Part shown: positions 1 through 9,109 of the stretch, piece by piece
How positions within the stretch are numbered: the first letter of the stretch is position 1
Layout: every line of letters begins with the position of its first letter
From: JBBROS01 sp965260935
Lineage (GTDB): Bacteria; Pseudomonadota; Alphaproteobacteria; Acetobacterales; Acetobacteraceae
NCBI GenBank assembly: GCA_965260935.1
Contig: OZ253374.1
Span: 3,348,001 to 3,412,000 of the forward strand
Length of the DNA: 64,000 nucleotides
Direction: 5' to 3'
Translations under genes and position numbers: made by a program
Notes under the pieces: model-generated
What the model saw: the letters and a program-made list of their open reading frames with translations, nothing else
Told to the model about the DNA's origin: nothing
Database searches by the model: none

Positions 1-1200
1 CAAACCCTCCAGGCCGGCAACAAGCTCATCCGCGGCGGCGAGACCATTACGCTCGACGGCAGCACCGGCGACGTGATGGCCGGCGCCGTTCCCATGATCG
101 AGCCCGTCCTTTCCGGCGACTTCGCCACCCTGATGGAGTGGGCCGACAACGTCCGCCGCCTCGGTGTCCGCACCAACGCCGAGACCCCGCTCGACGCCGA
201 GACCGCCCGCAAGTTCGGCGCGGAAGGCATCGGCCTGTCGCGCACCGAGCACATGTTCTTCGACCCCGAGCGCATCGGCGCGGTCCGGCAGATGATCATG
301 GCCCAGGACGAGCAGGGCCGCCGCGCGGCGCTGGACAAGCTGCTCCCGTTCCAGCGCCAGGACTTTGCCGACCTGTTCCGCATCATGGCCGGCCTGCCCT
401 GCACCATCCGCCTGCTCGACCCGCCGCTGCACGAGTTCCTGCCGCATCACGACAACGAGCTCGCCGACGTGGCCGAGGCGCTCGGCGAAGACCTCGATGT
501 CGTCCGCCGCCGGGCCGCCGACCTGGCCGAGGCGAACCCGATGCTCGGCCACCGCGGCTGCCGCCTCGGCATCTCCTATCCCGAGATCTACCAGATGCAG
601 GCCCGCGCCATCTTCGAGGGCGCCATCGCCGCCAAGAAAGAGACCGGGGAGGCGCCGATCCCCGAGATCATGATCCCGCTGATCGCGACCCGGCGCGAGC
701 TGGAGATCACCCGTGCCCAGGTGGACGACGTGGCCAAGGCCGTGTTCGCCGAGCAGGGCGAGCAGATCGAGTACATGGTCGGCACCATGATCGAGCTTCC
801 CCGCGCCGTGCTGGTCGCCGACAGGATCGCCGAGATCGCCGACTTCTTCAGCTTCGGCACCAACGACCTGACGCAGACCATTTTCGGCCTTTCCCGCGAC
901 GACGCCGGGCGGTTCCTGCCCGATTACGTCAACCAGGGCATCATCGAGAAAGACCCCTTCATCAGCATCGACGTCGACGGGGTGGGCGAAATGGTCCGCA
1001 TGGCGGCGGACAAGGCCCGCACGGTGAAAGGCCAGCTCAAGATGGGCATCTGCGGCGAGCACGGCGGCGACCCGGCCAGCATCGCCTTCTGCGAGGAGGT
1101 GAAGCTCGATTACGTGAGTTGCAGCCCGTATCGCGTGCCGGTGGCCAGGTTGGCGGCGGCGCAGGCGGCGCTGGGCGTGGGGGTGGACCGGACGGCGTGA
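1..1200 (+). CDS. ppdK: Pyruvate, phosphate dikinase, C-terminal part (5' end outside window)
   Basis: The reading frame is open from base 1, so the start lies upstream; 399 codons are visible. PPDK interconverts pyruvate, ATP and phosphate with PEP, AMP and pyrophosphate in the cytoplasm. The visible part is the C-terminal PEP/pyruvate-binding barrel. It shows GIGLSRTEHMFF, the metal/PEP-site block FGTNDLTQTIFGLSRDD, GICGEHGGDPASIAF, and the ending YVSCSPYRVPVARLAAAQ, whose Cys (codon 374 here) is the catalytic cysteine position of the family. The DYVSCSPYRVP ending favours PPDK over PEP synthase or PTS enzyme I. Codon use is strongly GC-rich, matching the window. Function is confident; regulation is not visible. 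Confidence 0.95.
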   Translation, partial: QTLQAGNKLIRGGETITLDGSTGDVMAGAVPMIEPVLSGDFATLMEWADNVRRLGVRTNAETPLDAETARKFGAEGIGLSRTEHMFFDPERIGAVRQMIMAQDEQGRRAALDKLLPFQRQDFADLFRIMAGLPCTIRLLDPPLHEFLPHHDNELADVAEALGEDLDVVRRRAADLAEANPMLGHRGCRLGISYPEIYQMQARAIFEGAIAAKKETGEAPIPEIMIPLIATRRELEITRAQVDDVAKAVFAEQGEQIEYMVGTMIELPRAVLVADRIAEIADFFSFGTNDLTQTIFGLSRDDAGRFLPDYVNQGIIEKDPFISIDVDGVGEMVRMAADKARTVKGQLKMGICGEHGGDPASIAFCEEVKLDYVSCSPYRVPVARLAAAQAALGVGVDRTA

Positions 1201-1272
1201 TGTCAAAAAAGACATTCAACAGCCCTTAACTCTTTGCTATGACGACAGATAACTGAAGCGCAATGTTTCAAG

Positions 1273-1890
1273 GTGGATAAATTTGAGTTCATTAAGAGAG
1301 GACCCACATTACTTCCAGTGGCAGCTCGGATCTGGATCGCTCTCTTCGTTGTTCTAGCGTATATAAACTTTCTACTGTTTAGAGGAAAATTTTCGTATGA
1401 ACTAAGTGGATTAGGCATTGTTATTGGTGTTTTTGCAGCAGGCCTTCTATACTGGGAAACAGTGATAACGTCTTGCGACGCTATGGCTCTTCAACATCAG
1501 ATTGCTAGAGGTGGAAGTAGCAGGATTCTATCAGCTGGGGAAATGGGAACTGTTGTGTCCCTATTTTTACTTGGAGGTTTGTTGTTTATTGTATTTGTTA
1601 CTTCGACCTTAGCAATGGCGAAAATGCTTCGACCCCCAACAGAAAACTTCATCGTGAAGTTTATAACATGGTCCATTGTTGCGTCGTTTGCGCCACCGTT
1701 AGGGGGATATGTAGCCATAAAATGTATTAAAACCTCTTTTTATAGGATAAATATAAGAATGAGCAGGCAGACTGACAATGAAAAAACTTTAGTTCTAAAG
1801 GAGGGTCTGCGTAAGCTTGCTCTGATTACAATTTTGACTACTGGTCTTATTCAGTATGCCGCTATAATATTTTCAAATATCGGCTTATGA
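1273..1890 (+). CDS. Hypothetical five-helix membrane protein, AT-rich
   Basis: The 205-residue product starts at a GTG (MDKFEF...). No family is recognised. Five hydrophobic stretches are visible: around residues 17-36, 44-66, 95-118, 130-150 and 178-203, separated by short charged loops. That makes it an inner-membrane protein with few soluble parts. The gene and about 150 bp on either side are much richer in A/T than neighbouring genes, with AAA, ATA and TTT codons common. This suggests recent acquisition. It stands alone between ppdK and an SDR gene, with no obvious Shine-Dalgarno sequence. Function unknown. Confidence 0.65.
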   Translation: MDKFEFIKRGPTLLPVAARIWIALFVVLAYINFLLFRGKFSYELSGLGIVIGVFAAGLLYWETVITSCDAMALQHQIARGGSSRILSAGEMGTVVSLFLLGGLLFIVFVTSTLAMAKMLRPPTENFIVKFITWSIVASFAPPLGGYVAIKCIKTSFYRINIRMSRQTDNEKTLVLKEGLRKLALITILTTGLIQYAAIIFSNIGL

Positions 1891-2049
1891 AACAGCAATG
1901 CTTTTAAGTAGCTTATTCAACCTAATGATGGCAATATGTCTATCCTTTCAGACGGGTAACAGTCATCGACGACCATGTGTTTATAGGCAACAAGCTTGCG
2001 GAACGTATAGCTTAAATCTAAAGATCCTTTTACTTTCCTAAGGTAAATT

Positions 2050-2814
2050 ATGTCCAGTTACGACGGCAAGGTCGCAATCATCACCGGCGCCGGCTCCGGC
2101 ATCGGCGAAGCCGCCGCCCACCGCTTCGCCCGCGACGGCTACGCCGTCGTCCTCGCCGGCCGCACCAAGGGCAAGCTCGAAGCCGCGGCCAAACCCCTGG
2201 ACCCGGGCCGCACCCTCGTCCACCCCGCCGACATCTCCGACCAGGCCGCGGCCGAAGCCCTCGTCCAGGCCGCCATCGCCCGCTTCGCCCGGCTCGACGT
2301 GCTGGTCAACAACGCCGGGGCCGCGACGTTCGGCTCCTTTCTCGACACCCCCCTCGAAGACTACCGCCAAACGATGGCCACCAACGTCGACGGCCTCGTC
2401 TACTGCATCCGCGCCGCCCTGCCTCACCTGATCGAGACGAAAGGCACCATCGTCAACGTCTCCTCCGTCTCCGGCCTCGGCGGCGACTGGGGCCTCAGCT
2501 TCTACAACGCCTCCAAGGGCGCCGTGACCAATCTCACCCGCGCGCTCGCCCTCGAACTCGGCGCGAAGGGCGTCCGCGTCAACGCCGTCGCCCCAAGCCT
2601 CACGGACACCGGCATGGCAAGCAGCATCACCTCCGACGAAGCCCTCATGGCCAAGTTCGCCGACCGCATCCCCCTGGGCCGCGCCGCCGAACCGGCCGAG
2701 GTCGCCGACGTGATCGCCTTCCTGGCCAGCCATGACGCGCGCTTCGTCAACGGCGTCAACCTCCCCGTTGATGGCGGCCTGTCGGCGTCCAATGGGCAGC
2801 CGAACTTGAGCTAA
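2050..2814 (+). CDS. SDR family NAD(P)-dependent oxidoreductase
   Basis: The 254-residue product has the size of a classical short-chain dehydrogenase/reductase. The cofactor-binding TGAGSGIG motif is at residues 13-20, NNAGA follows at about 88, and the catalytic Ser, Tyr and Lys lie in NVSSVSG and YNASKGA at about 138-157. The C-terminal PLGRAAEPAEVADVIAFLAS and NLPVDGG blocks are also classical. It probably oxidises or reduces a hydroxyl/keto group of an unknown small substrate in the cytoplasm. The TAA stop lies inside the 10-bp target duplication of the adjacent IS, so the insertion left the protein intact. Confidence 0.92.
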   Translation: MSSYDGKVAIITGAGSGIGEAAAHRFARDGYAVVLAGRTKGKLEAAAKPLDPGRTLVHPADISDQAAAEALVQAAIARFARLDVLVNNAGAATFGSFLDTPLEDYRQTMATNVDGLVYCIRAALPHLIETKGTIVNVSSVSGLGGDWGLSFYNASKGAVTNLTRALALELGAKGVRVNAVAPSLTDTGMASSITSDEALMAKFADRIPLGRAAEPAEVADVIAFLASHDARFVNGVNLPVDGGLSASNGQPNLS

Positions 2815-2817
2815 CCC
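2808..2817. repeat. Left copy of 10-bp IS target-site duplication
   Basis: GAGCTAACCC occurs here and again immediately after the other end of the insertion sequence (4276-4285). The copy contains the TAA stop of the SDR gene. Identical copies suggest a transposition event without later rearrangement. Confidence 0.88.
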
Positions 2818-4275
2818 CAATACCGTTCACTTTGTGATTCGGATGGCGGCGTTGAAGTCGATGCGCGTGGTCGGCTGTGGCGTGCGAGGGCGCAGCGGGT
2901 AGCCGCTCATCTTGCGCTTGACCCCGCGCGGCACCTGCCGGCCCCGGGAACTCGCCACACGCTCCTCCAGGATCTCGTCCAGTACCTCCTTATGCAGGGC
3001 GAGCCTGTCCCGAGGGGGGAAAAGCCGCAAGCAGCGGCAGCTTGCGGCGCACCACGCGCACGGCATGCAGGAACGACAAACGATCCGGGTCCTCGTCGGC
3101 CTGCAGCGCCGCCTCGTGCATGAGCCCGCGCACAGCGAAGTGCGCCAGCAGCAGGCCCCAGAACTCCTGGCGCGCCAAGTCCGGGGTCTTGCTGCGCAGC
3201 ACGACCTGTGCCCCGCGCAGCTGCGTTTTCAGCTCGGCCAGCGCGCCCTCAATCTCCCAGCGCTCATGATACAGGGCAGCCAAGTCCGCGGCAGGCGCCT
3301 GCGCCTCGTCCAGGATCGTGGTCACGAGACGATACAGCGGCTCAGCGTCGGCCACCCCCTCCAGCCGATATTCCACCACGCGCACCCGCACGCCGTTGGT
3401 CGCATGGCGCCGGTCCTTCTCGCTCGGATACACCACGGACAGATAAGACCCGTCCGCCAGCACCGCGGCGCGCGGCAGGCGCAGGTTGCTCCTTACCCGC
3501 CACAGCAGGTCGGCACCGGTAGCGGCCGCTGTCTGCCACAACGCATAGCCAAAGAAGTATCGGTCGGCCAGGCACAGCATGCCCGTCCGCAGCGCCGGCA
3601 CCACGCCATGGGCCAGCGTCGTCTCGCCATCCGCGCAACCGCCCAGCTTGGCGCCGAACAGCACGTGCGTGCCGTTCTCCACCAGCGCGACGAAACGGAG
3701 CTGCGGAAAGGCGCTCTCGCCGCGGCTGGCACCCGGATAGCCGAAGCAGGCGCCGTTCTCGGCCGTGTCGGCCACATCCAGGCTGGAGCCGTCCAGGCTC
3801 ACCAGCCGCCACTCTCGATACCACGCCCCCTTGGTGGCGCGCGTCGCCACCGGCTGCACGACCTGCTCAAAGAGCCGGCGCAGCGGCATCTCGCCCAGGC
3901 GGCTGCGCGCCTGCGAGATGCCGCTCTTGCCCGCCACCTTGACCGCGTCGGCGCCCCACAGCCAGCGCAAGCCTTCTAGCAAGCAGCGCAGCACCTCGCG
4001 GGTGCTGGACCCCATGTACAGCGCCATGGCGATGGCGTAGTAGATCATCACCTGAACCGGCAGATCGCGCTCGCGCTCGCTCGTCTTGCCGGTCTCGGCC
4101 AGGACCTGCTGCACCCGATCCGGCGGGAACGTCTTGGCGATCACGCCGAGGCTGATGTGGTCGCTGACACGAACGCCGGCCGGAAGGCCGGCGGGAACAC
4201 CCGCCATCGCTGTCGATCCTAAAAAAACCTGATCAACGGATATAGGGTGGCTAACCACCTAAATGAACAGTATTG
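2818..4275 (-). mobile_element. IS4-family insertion sequence, 1458 bp
   Basis: The element is delimited by imperfect terminal inverted repeats. The left end reads CAATACCGTTCACTTTG and the right end, read inward, CAATACTGTTCATTTAG. The first 17 bases differ at only three positions. It is flanked by identical 10-bp direct repeats (GAGCTAACCC), a length compatible with IS4-family elements. It carries one transposase gene on the minus strand with a D-D-E catalytic set and the YHERWEIEGALAELK version of the family's Y-R-E-K motif. The transposase reading frame is broken near its end, so this copy may need a frameshift or another copy in trans to move. Confidence 0.9.
2827..4207 (-). pseudogene. 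IS4 family transposase, frameshifted near the C-terminus
   Basis: This is a DDE transposase. Asp in LVSLDGSSLD, Asp in MLCLADRYFFGY and Glu in YHERWEIEGAL form the expected triad. The start chosen is ATG at 4207 (MAGVPAG...), because AGGA lies about 10 bases upstream; a longer frame to 4258 has no such signal. The main frame stops at 2990. The continuing protein (PPRDRLALHKEVLDEILEERV and onward, to TGA at 2827) lies in another frame. The frames meet at a run of six C (minus strand, about 3012-3017), where removing one C restores about 459 residues. It is therefore probably a pseudogene by a one-base insertion, or a sequencing error. A programmed shift is less likely. Confidence 0.8.
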
Positions 4276-4285
4276 GAGCTAACCC
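4276..4285. repeat. Right copy of 10-bp IS target-site duplication
   Basis: GAGCTAACCC, identical to 2808-2817. It contains, on the minus strand, the TAG stop of the 141-residue gene that ends at 4279. Before insertion, the two convergent genes would have ended in one shared CTAA overlap. Confidence 0.88.
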
Positions 4286-4704
4286 TTCTCGTCCTGCTCA
4301 AGCAGCGACAGTAAATCGTCCTGCGCCGGTCCAACGCCTCGCTTGCGCCGGGCGCCGTCCTCCCGCAGCCGTAGCAGTTCGCTAAACAACCGGTCCATCG
4401 TCTGCCAAAGCGGCTCGTCCCCTCGCCGCTCACTCATAACCAGCTTATGTGCCGCCAGCGTTACGTTCAGCGTTCCCCGCGTCGTCTCTGGACGCCGCGA
4501 GCGCATCTGCACCAGCGCCTTTTCCACCTCGTCGAGCGGCAATCCCATCGCCTCCGCGATCGCCGACGGCTCCGCCCCGCCCCGGCGTAGCTGCCGCGCC
4601 TCAGTCACCTGCTTTTCCGTCAGCCCGATCGCCGGACGCAGCAACTGGGTCCGGTGCGACATCTCGCCAGCGCCGCTTCCCGGAGGCTTGCCTTTGAACG
4701 CCAT
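4279..4704 (-). CDS. Hypothetical protein with possible helix-turn-helix
   Basis: The product is a 141-residue soluble, charged protein that I cannot assign. Residues about 28-62 (LTEKQVTEARQLRRGGAEPS, then AIAEAMGLPLDEVEKAL) look like a helix-turn-helix of the kind found in small regulators. The C-terminal half is Arg/Glu-rich and helical. It begins 15 bp downstream of the RND pump gene on the same strand, so it is probably transcribed with the pump. Its TAG stop was preserved by the IS target duplication. A DNA-binding role is inferred from the motif only. Confidence 0.6.
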   Translation of the reverse strand: MAFKGKPPGSGAGEMSHRTQLLRPAIGLTEKQVTEARQLRRGGAEPSAIAEAMGLPLDEVEKALVQMRSRRPETTRGTLNVTLAAHKLVMSERRGDEPLWQTMDRLFSELLRLREDGARRKRGVGPAQDDLLSLLEQDEKG

Positions 4705-4719
4705 CGCCCGGTCCAGTTA

Positions 4720-7700
4720 TTACTCAGCCGCCGCCCGTTGCGGCCTCAATGCCTTCGCCGCCCGTGGCATCTCCCGCTTCGCCGACGGCGCCAGCCAATG
4801 CTGCAACCGATCCAAGTAAAGGTAAATCACCGGCGTCGTGTAAAGCGTCAGCACCTGGCTCAATGCCAGCCCTCCCACCATCGCGAACCCCAGCGGCTTG
4901 CGCAGCTCGGACCCGGCGCCCGATTGCAGCATCAGCGGCAAGCCGGACAGCATCGCCGCCATCGTTGTCATCAGGATCGGGCGGAACCGTAACAGGCACG
5001 CCTCCCGGATCGCCGCCAGCGGCTCCTTCCCCTCGTCCCGCTCGGCATGGATGGCGAAGTCCACCATCATGATCCCGTTCTTCTTCACGATCCCGATCAG
5101 CAGGATGATGCCCACGATGGCGATCACCGTCAGCTCATACCGTGCGGCCAGCAGCATCAACAGCGCTCCCACCCCGGCCGAAGGCAACGTCGATAGGATC
5201 GTCAGCGGCAGGACGTAGCTCTCATACAGGATGCCGAGAACGATGTAGACCGCCACGAGCGCCGCCGCGATCAGCAGCGGCTGCGACGACAGCGAGGATT
5301 GGAACGCCTGCGCCGTGCCCTGGAACGCCCGCTGCACCGTGGCCGGCAACCCGAGTGTCGCCTCGGCCGCGTTGATCGCCGACACCGCCTCGCCCAGCGA
5401 CGCGCCTTGCTTGAGGTTGAACGAGATCGTCACCGACGGGAACTGGCTCTGGTGGTTCACCACCAGCGGCTGCACCGGCGCCGTGTCCAGGTGGACCAAG
5501 GTCGAGAGCGGAATTAGCGCCCCGCCGCTTGACCGCACGTAGAGCTGCCGCAGGGTGTCGAGCGTCGCCCGCTGCTTCGGCGTCACCTCCAGGATGACGT
5601 AGTAGGCCTTCAGCGGGGTGAAATACTGCGCCACCTGCCGCTGCCCGAACGCGTCGTTCAGGGTGGCGTCGATCATGCCGGGCTGGATGCCGTACCGCGC
5701 CGCCTCGTCCTTGTCATAGGTCAGCGTCGCCGTCAGCCCCGACCCGGCCGCGTCGGACGTCACGTCCGTCAATTGCGGCAGGGTCTTGAGCTTGTCCAGC
5801 ACCTTCGGCGCCCATTGGTTCAGCTCATCGCCGTCCGGGTCCGACAGCGTATACTGATACTCCGTCCGCGACAGCCGCCCGCCCACGCGCACGTCCTGCG
5901 AGGCCTGCATGAACAGCTTGATCCCCTCGATGTGCTGGGCCTGCTCGCGCAGCCGGGCGATGACCTGGGCCGCGCTGGCCGTCCGCTCGCCCCACGGCTT
6001 GAGGGTGATGTACATCCGCCCGTTGTTGGCCGTTTGCCCGCCGCCGCCCGCGCCGACGGAGGAGGTGACGCCGGCCACCGCCGGGTCGTCGATCACCAAC
6101 TGGTTCAGCTTGCCCTGCAGCCGCTTCATCTCGTCGAACGAGACATCCTGCGCCGCGTCGGTCACGGCCACCAGCAGGCCGGTGTCCTGGGTCGGGAAGA
6201 AGCCTTTCGGGATGACGACGAACAGCCCGACCGTGGTCGCGACGGTGGCGATGAACACTAGCAGGGTGACGAAGCGGAACCGCAGCGCCACGTCCAGGGT
6301 GCGCTCGTAGAACCGCAGCAGGCCGTCGAAGCCGCGCTCGACCAGGTTGTACAGCCGCCCATGCTCCCGCCGCTCGGACGTGAGGAACCGCGAGGCCATC
6401 ATCGGGGTCAGCGTGAGCGAGATGAAGGCCGACACCGCGATGGTGATCGAGACCGTGACGGCGAACTCGCGGAACAGCCGCCCGATGATGCCGCCCATCA
6501 GCAACAGCGGGATGAACACCGCGACCAGGCTGATGCTGATGGAGACGATGGTGAAGCCGATTTCGCCCGCGCCCTTCAGCGCCGCGTCCATCGGCGACAT
6601 GCCCTCCTCGATGTGGCGGACGATGTTCTCCAGCATGACGATCGCGTCGTCGACCACGAAGCCGACCGCGATCGTCAGCCCCATCAGGCTGAGGTTGTCG
6701 AGGCTGAACCCGCATAAGTACATGACCGCCAAGGTGCCGACGAGCGCCACCGGGATGGTGATGCTCGGGATGATGGTGGCCCAGGCGCTGCGCAGGAAAA
6801 CGAAGATCACCGCAACGACGAGGCCGATCGAGATCGCCAGCGTCAACTCGACATCGTGCACCGAGGCGCGGATCGTCAGCGTCCGGTCCGAGACGACCCG
6901 CACGTCGGCCCCGGGCGGCAGGCTTTTCAGCAGGCGCGGCAGGCGGGCGCGGATGGCGTCGACGGTGTCGATGACGTTGGCGCCGGGCTGCTTGAACACG
7001 ATCAGCAGCACCGAGGGCTTGTTGTCCTGCCAGGCGATCAGCTTGTCGTTTTGCGGCCCGCTCACCGCCTGGCCCACGTCGCGCACCCGCACCGCGCCGC
7101 CGTCGCGGTAGGCGATGATGGCGTCGTTGTACTCCTGCGCCTTGAGTCGCTGGTCGTTGGCGTAAACCGTGTAGGATTGCGTCGCCGTGTCGATCGAGCC
7201 TTTCGGCTGGTTGGCGGTGGACTGGCTGAGCACGCCGCGCACGTCTTCGAGCGTCAGCCCAAGCCCGGCCAGCTTCGCCGGATCGACCTGCACGCGCACC
7301 GCCGGCGTCTGCTGCCCGCCGACCAGCACCTGCGCCACGCCCTTGACCTGGCTGATCTGCTGGGCCAGCACGTTCTCGGCGAAGGCATCCACCTGGGTCA
7401 GCGGCAGCACGTCGGATGTGGCCGAGATGATCAGGATCGGGCTGTCGGCCGGGTTGGTCTTGCGGATGGTCGGCGGGTTCGGCAGGTCGCGCGGCAGTTG
7501 GCCCCCGGCTGCGTTGACCGCTTGCAGCACGTCGTTCGCCGCGCCGTCGATGTCGCGGCCGAGGGCGAACTGCAAGGTGATCCGGCTCGTGCCCATCACG
7601 TTGACCGACGTCATCTGCGCGAGGCCGGGGATTTGGCCGAATTGGGTCTCGAGCGGGGTTGCGACGGTGCTCGCCATCGTGCTCGGGCTTGCGCCCGGAT

Positions 7701-7851
7701 ACTGGGCGGTGACGGAGAGGGTCGGGAACTCGACCGCTGGGAGCGGCGCCACCGGCAGAAACGGGTAGGCTGCCAGGCCCGCCAGGAAGATCGCTGCCAT
7801 GACCAGCGAGGTCGCGACCGGACGGCGGATGAAAGGACTGGAAATGCTCAT
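4720..7851 (-). CDS. RND multidrug efflux permease (HAE1 type, MdtB/MdtC-like)
   Basis: The 1043-residue product has the usual length for an AcrB/MdtBC-type proton-driven inner-membrane exporter. Its N-terminus MSISSPFIRRPVATSLVMAA forms TM1. The proton-relay Asp pair is in TM4 (GFVVDDAIVMLENI). Two large periplasmic loops alternate with groups of helices, and the second half repeats the pattern ending in GIVKKNGIMMVDFAI. PVAPLPAVEFPTL resembles the MdtB/MdtC/MuxB branch. It overlaps the upstream adaptor gene by 4 bp (ATGA), so the two are translationally coupled. No outer-membrane factor gene is adjacent, so the pump presumably uses a TolC-like channel encoded elsewhere. The substrate is unknown. 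Confidence 0.95.
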   Translation of the reverse strand: MSISSPFIRRPVATSLVMAAIFLAGLAAYPFLPVAPLPAVEFPTLSVTAQYPGASPSTMASTVATPLETQFGQIPGLAQMTSVNVMGTSRITLQFALGRDIDGAANDVLQAVNAAGGQLPRDLPNPPTIRKTNPADSPILIISATSDVLPLTQVDAFAENVLAQQISQVKGVAQVLVGGQQTPAVRVQVDPAKLAGLGLTLEDVRGVLSQSTANQPKGSIDTATQSYTVYANDQRLKAQEYNDAIIAYRDGGAVRVRDVGQAVSGPQNDKLIAWQDNKPSVLLIVFKQPGANVIDTVDAIRARLPRLLKSLPPGADVRVVSDRTLTIRASVHDVELTLAISIGLVVAVIFVFLRSAWATIIPSITIPVALVGTLAVMYLCGFSLDNLSLMGLTIAVGFVVDDAIVMLENIVRHIEEGMSPMDAALKGAGEIGFTIVSISISLVAVFIPLLLMGGIIGRLFREFAVTVSITIAVSAFISLTLTPMMASRFLTSERREHGRLYNLVERGFDGLLRFYERTLDVALRFRFVTLLVFIATVATTVGLFVVIPKGFFPTQDTGLLVAVTDAAQDVSFDEMKRLQGKLNQLVIDDPAVAGVTSSVGAGGGGQTANNGRMYITLKPWGERTASAAQVIARLREQAQHIEGIKLFMQASQDVRVGGRLSRTEYQYTLSDPDGDELNQWAPKVLDKLKTLPQLTDVTSDAAGSGLTATLTYDKDEAARYGIQPGMIDATLNDAFGQRQVAQYFTPLKAYYVILEVTPKQRATLDTLRQLYVRSSGGALIPLSTLVHLDTAPVQPLVVNHQSQFPSVTISFNLKQGASLGEAVSAINAAEATLGLPATVQRAFQGTAQAFQSSLSSQPLLIAAALVAVYIVLGILYESYVLPLTILSTLPSAGVGALLMLLAARYELTVIAIVGIILLIGIVKKNGIMMVDFAIHAERDEGKEPLAAIREACLLRFRPILMTTMAAMLSGLPLMLQSGAGSELRKPLGFAMVGGLALSQVLTLYTTPVIYLYLDRLQHWLAPSAKREMPRAAKALRPQRAAAE

Positions 7852-9008
7852 TCGTCCGCACTCCGCTCGGGGCCGGCATCCTGTTGCCGGGCCGCCAACT
7901 TCGCCCCGTCGCCGACCCGCGCCTGGCCGGAGACAACGACCTGCTCGCCATCCGCCACGCCTTTTTCGAGCACGGCGGACGTCCCGTTATCGTAGGCCAC
8001 CTGCACGCTCTTGCGCTCGGCGGTGTTGTCGGGCTTGACCACGTAGACGAACAGCGAGTCCTGCCCATGCTGGATCGCGTCGTGCGGGACGGCAACGCCG
8101 CGGGCCATATCCGATTGCAGCCGGACGCTGACGTATTGGCCAGGCGTCAGCCGGTTGTCCTTGTTGTCGAACAGCGCCTTCAGGCTGATGGTTCCCGAGC
8201 CGGCGTTCACGGCATTGTCGGGCGTCAGCAGCGTGCCGCGCGCCGGGTCCGGCTCGCTTCCGGACCCGCTGGCAAGGACGGGCACCGGCCCGCGCGCCAT
8301 CGCCTGCCTGATCTTGCCGAGGTCCGATTCCGGCAGCGTGAACACGACCGCGATCGGATGCTCCTGTACGACTGAGATGATACCAGGCCCGGACGCGTTC
8401 GCGTCGATCAAGTTGCCCGGGTCGACCCGGCGCAACCCGACCCGCCCTTTGATCGGCGAGCTGAGGACGGAGAAGCCGAGGTTGATCCGCGCCTGCTCGA
8501 CCGCGGCGTCGTCGGCCGCGATCACGCCTTCCAGCCGGGCGACGCCCGCCTTTTGCGTATCGACCTGCTGGCGGGAGGCGAAGTCGCCTTTGGCCAGGCT
8601 GGCGTATCGCTGCAGGTCAAGCCTGGCGTTCTCGAGCTGGGCTTGGTCCTGCTGCCGTTGTCCGATTGCCCGGTCCAATGCGGCCTGATAGGGCCTCGGG
8701 TCTATGACGGCGAGCGTGGCGCCCTTCTCGACCTCCTGCCCCTCGCGCACCGGCACCGCCAGCAGCACGCCGCCGACTTGCGGCTTGATCTCCACGGCGT
8801 TGAGCGCCTGAACCGTGCCGATGCCTTCGAGATAGACGGGCAGTTCGGCCGTCGCCGCCCGTGCGGCCGTGACCGGGACGGGCGGCGGCGGAGGCGGGGC
8901 ATCCGTCTTCCCTGCGACGAAAGCGTGCCAGCCGCCATAAGCGCCGGCGAGCAACAGCACTCCGAGCCCAACTCCTACCCAGGTTCTCACACGGCTCGTC
9001 CCGTTCAT
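7848..9008 (-). CDS. RND efflux periplasmic adaptor (membrane fusion) protein
   Basis: This is the membrane fusion protein partner of the downstream RND pump. From ATG at 9008 it has 386 residues: MNGTSRVRTWVGVGLGVLLLAGAYGG is a membrane anchor/signal. Then come a Pro-rich linker, the split lipoyl half GTVQALNAVEIKPQVGGVLLAV, a coiled-coil hairpin (QRQQDQAQLENARLDLQRYA), the second lipoyl half ending at IKGRVGLRRVDPGN, and beta-barrel and membrane-proximal domains. An upstream GTG at 9041 would add 11 residues; ATG is preferred because it directly precedes the basic and hydrophobic signal. Context and ATGA coupling make the assignment firm. Confidence 0.92.
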   Translation of the reverse strand: MNGTSRVRTWVGVGLGVLLLAGAYGGWHAFVAGKTDAPPPPPPVPVTAARAATAELPVYLEGIGTVQALNAVEIKPQVGGVLLAVPVREGQEVEKGATLAVIDPRPYQAALDRAIGQRQQDQAQLENARLDLQRYASLAKGDFASRQQVDTQKAGVARLEGVIAADDAAVEQARINLGFSVLSSPIKGRVGLRRVDPGNLIDANASGPGIISVVQEHPIAVVFTLPESDLGKIRQAMARGPVPVLASGSGSEPDPARGTLLTPDNAVNAGSGTISLKALFDNKDNRLTPGQYVSVRLQSDMARGVAVPHDAIQHGQDSLFVYVVKPDNTAERKSVQVAYDNGTSAVLEKGVADGEQVVVSGQARVGDGAKLAARQQDAGPERSADE

Positions 9009-9109
9009 AGGCTGCAAATCGGTCGCGCGCAGGCATATCACATCGGCGCCGCGTGGGTTCCATATCGCTCAGACGTGAAAAGCTTGGGCGCGATGTCAAG
9101 GCCGCCGGC

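Noticed and set aside
1201..1225. Hairpin TGTC-AAAAAA-GACA after ppdK as a terminator
   Set aside because: Only a 5-bp AT-leaning stem with no T-tract; too weak to call.
2990..3066. Programmed frameshift in the IS4 transposase
   Set aside because: IS4-family elements usually use one frame, and a one-base insertion in a C-run is simpler; kept only as a question in the findings.
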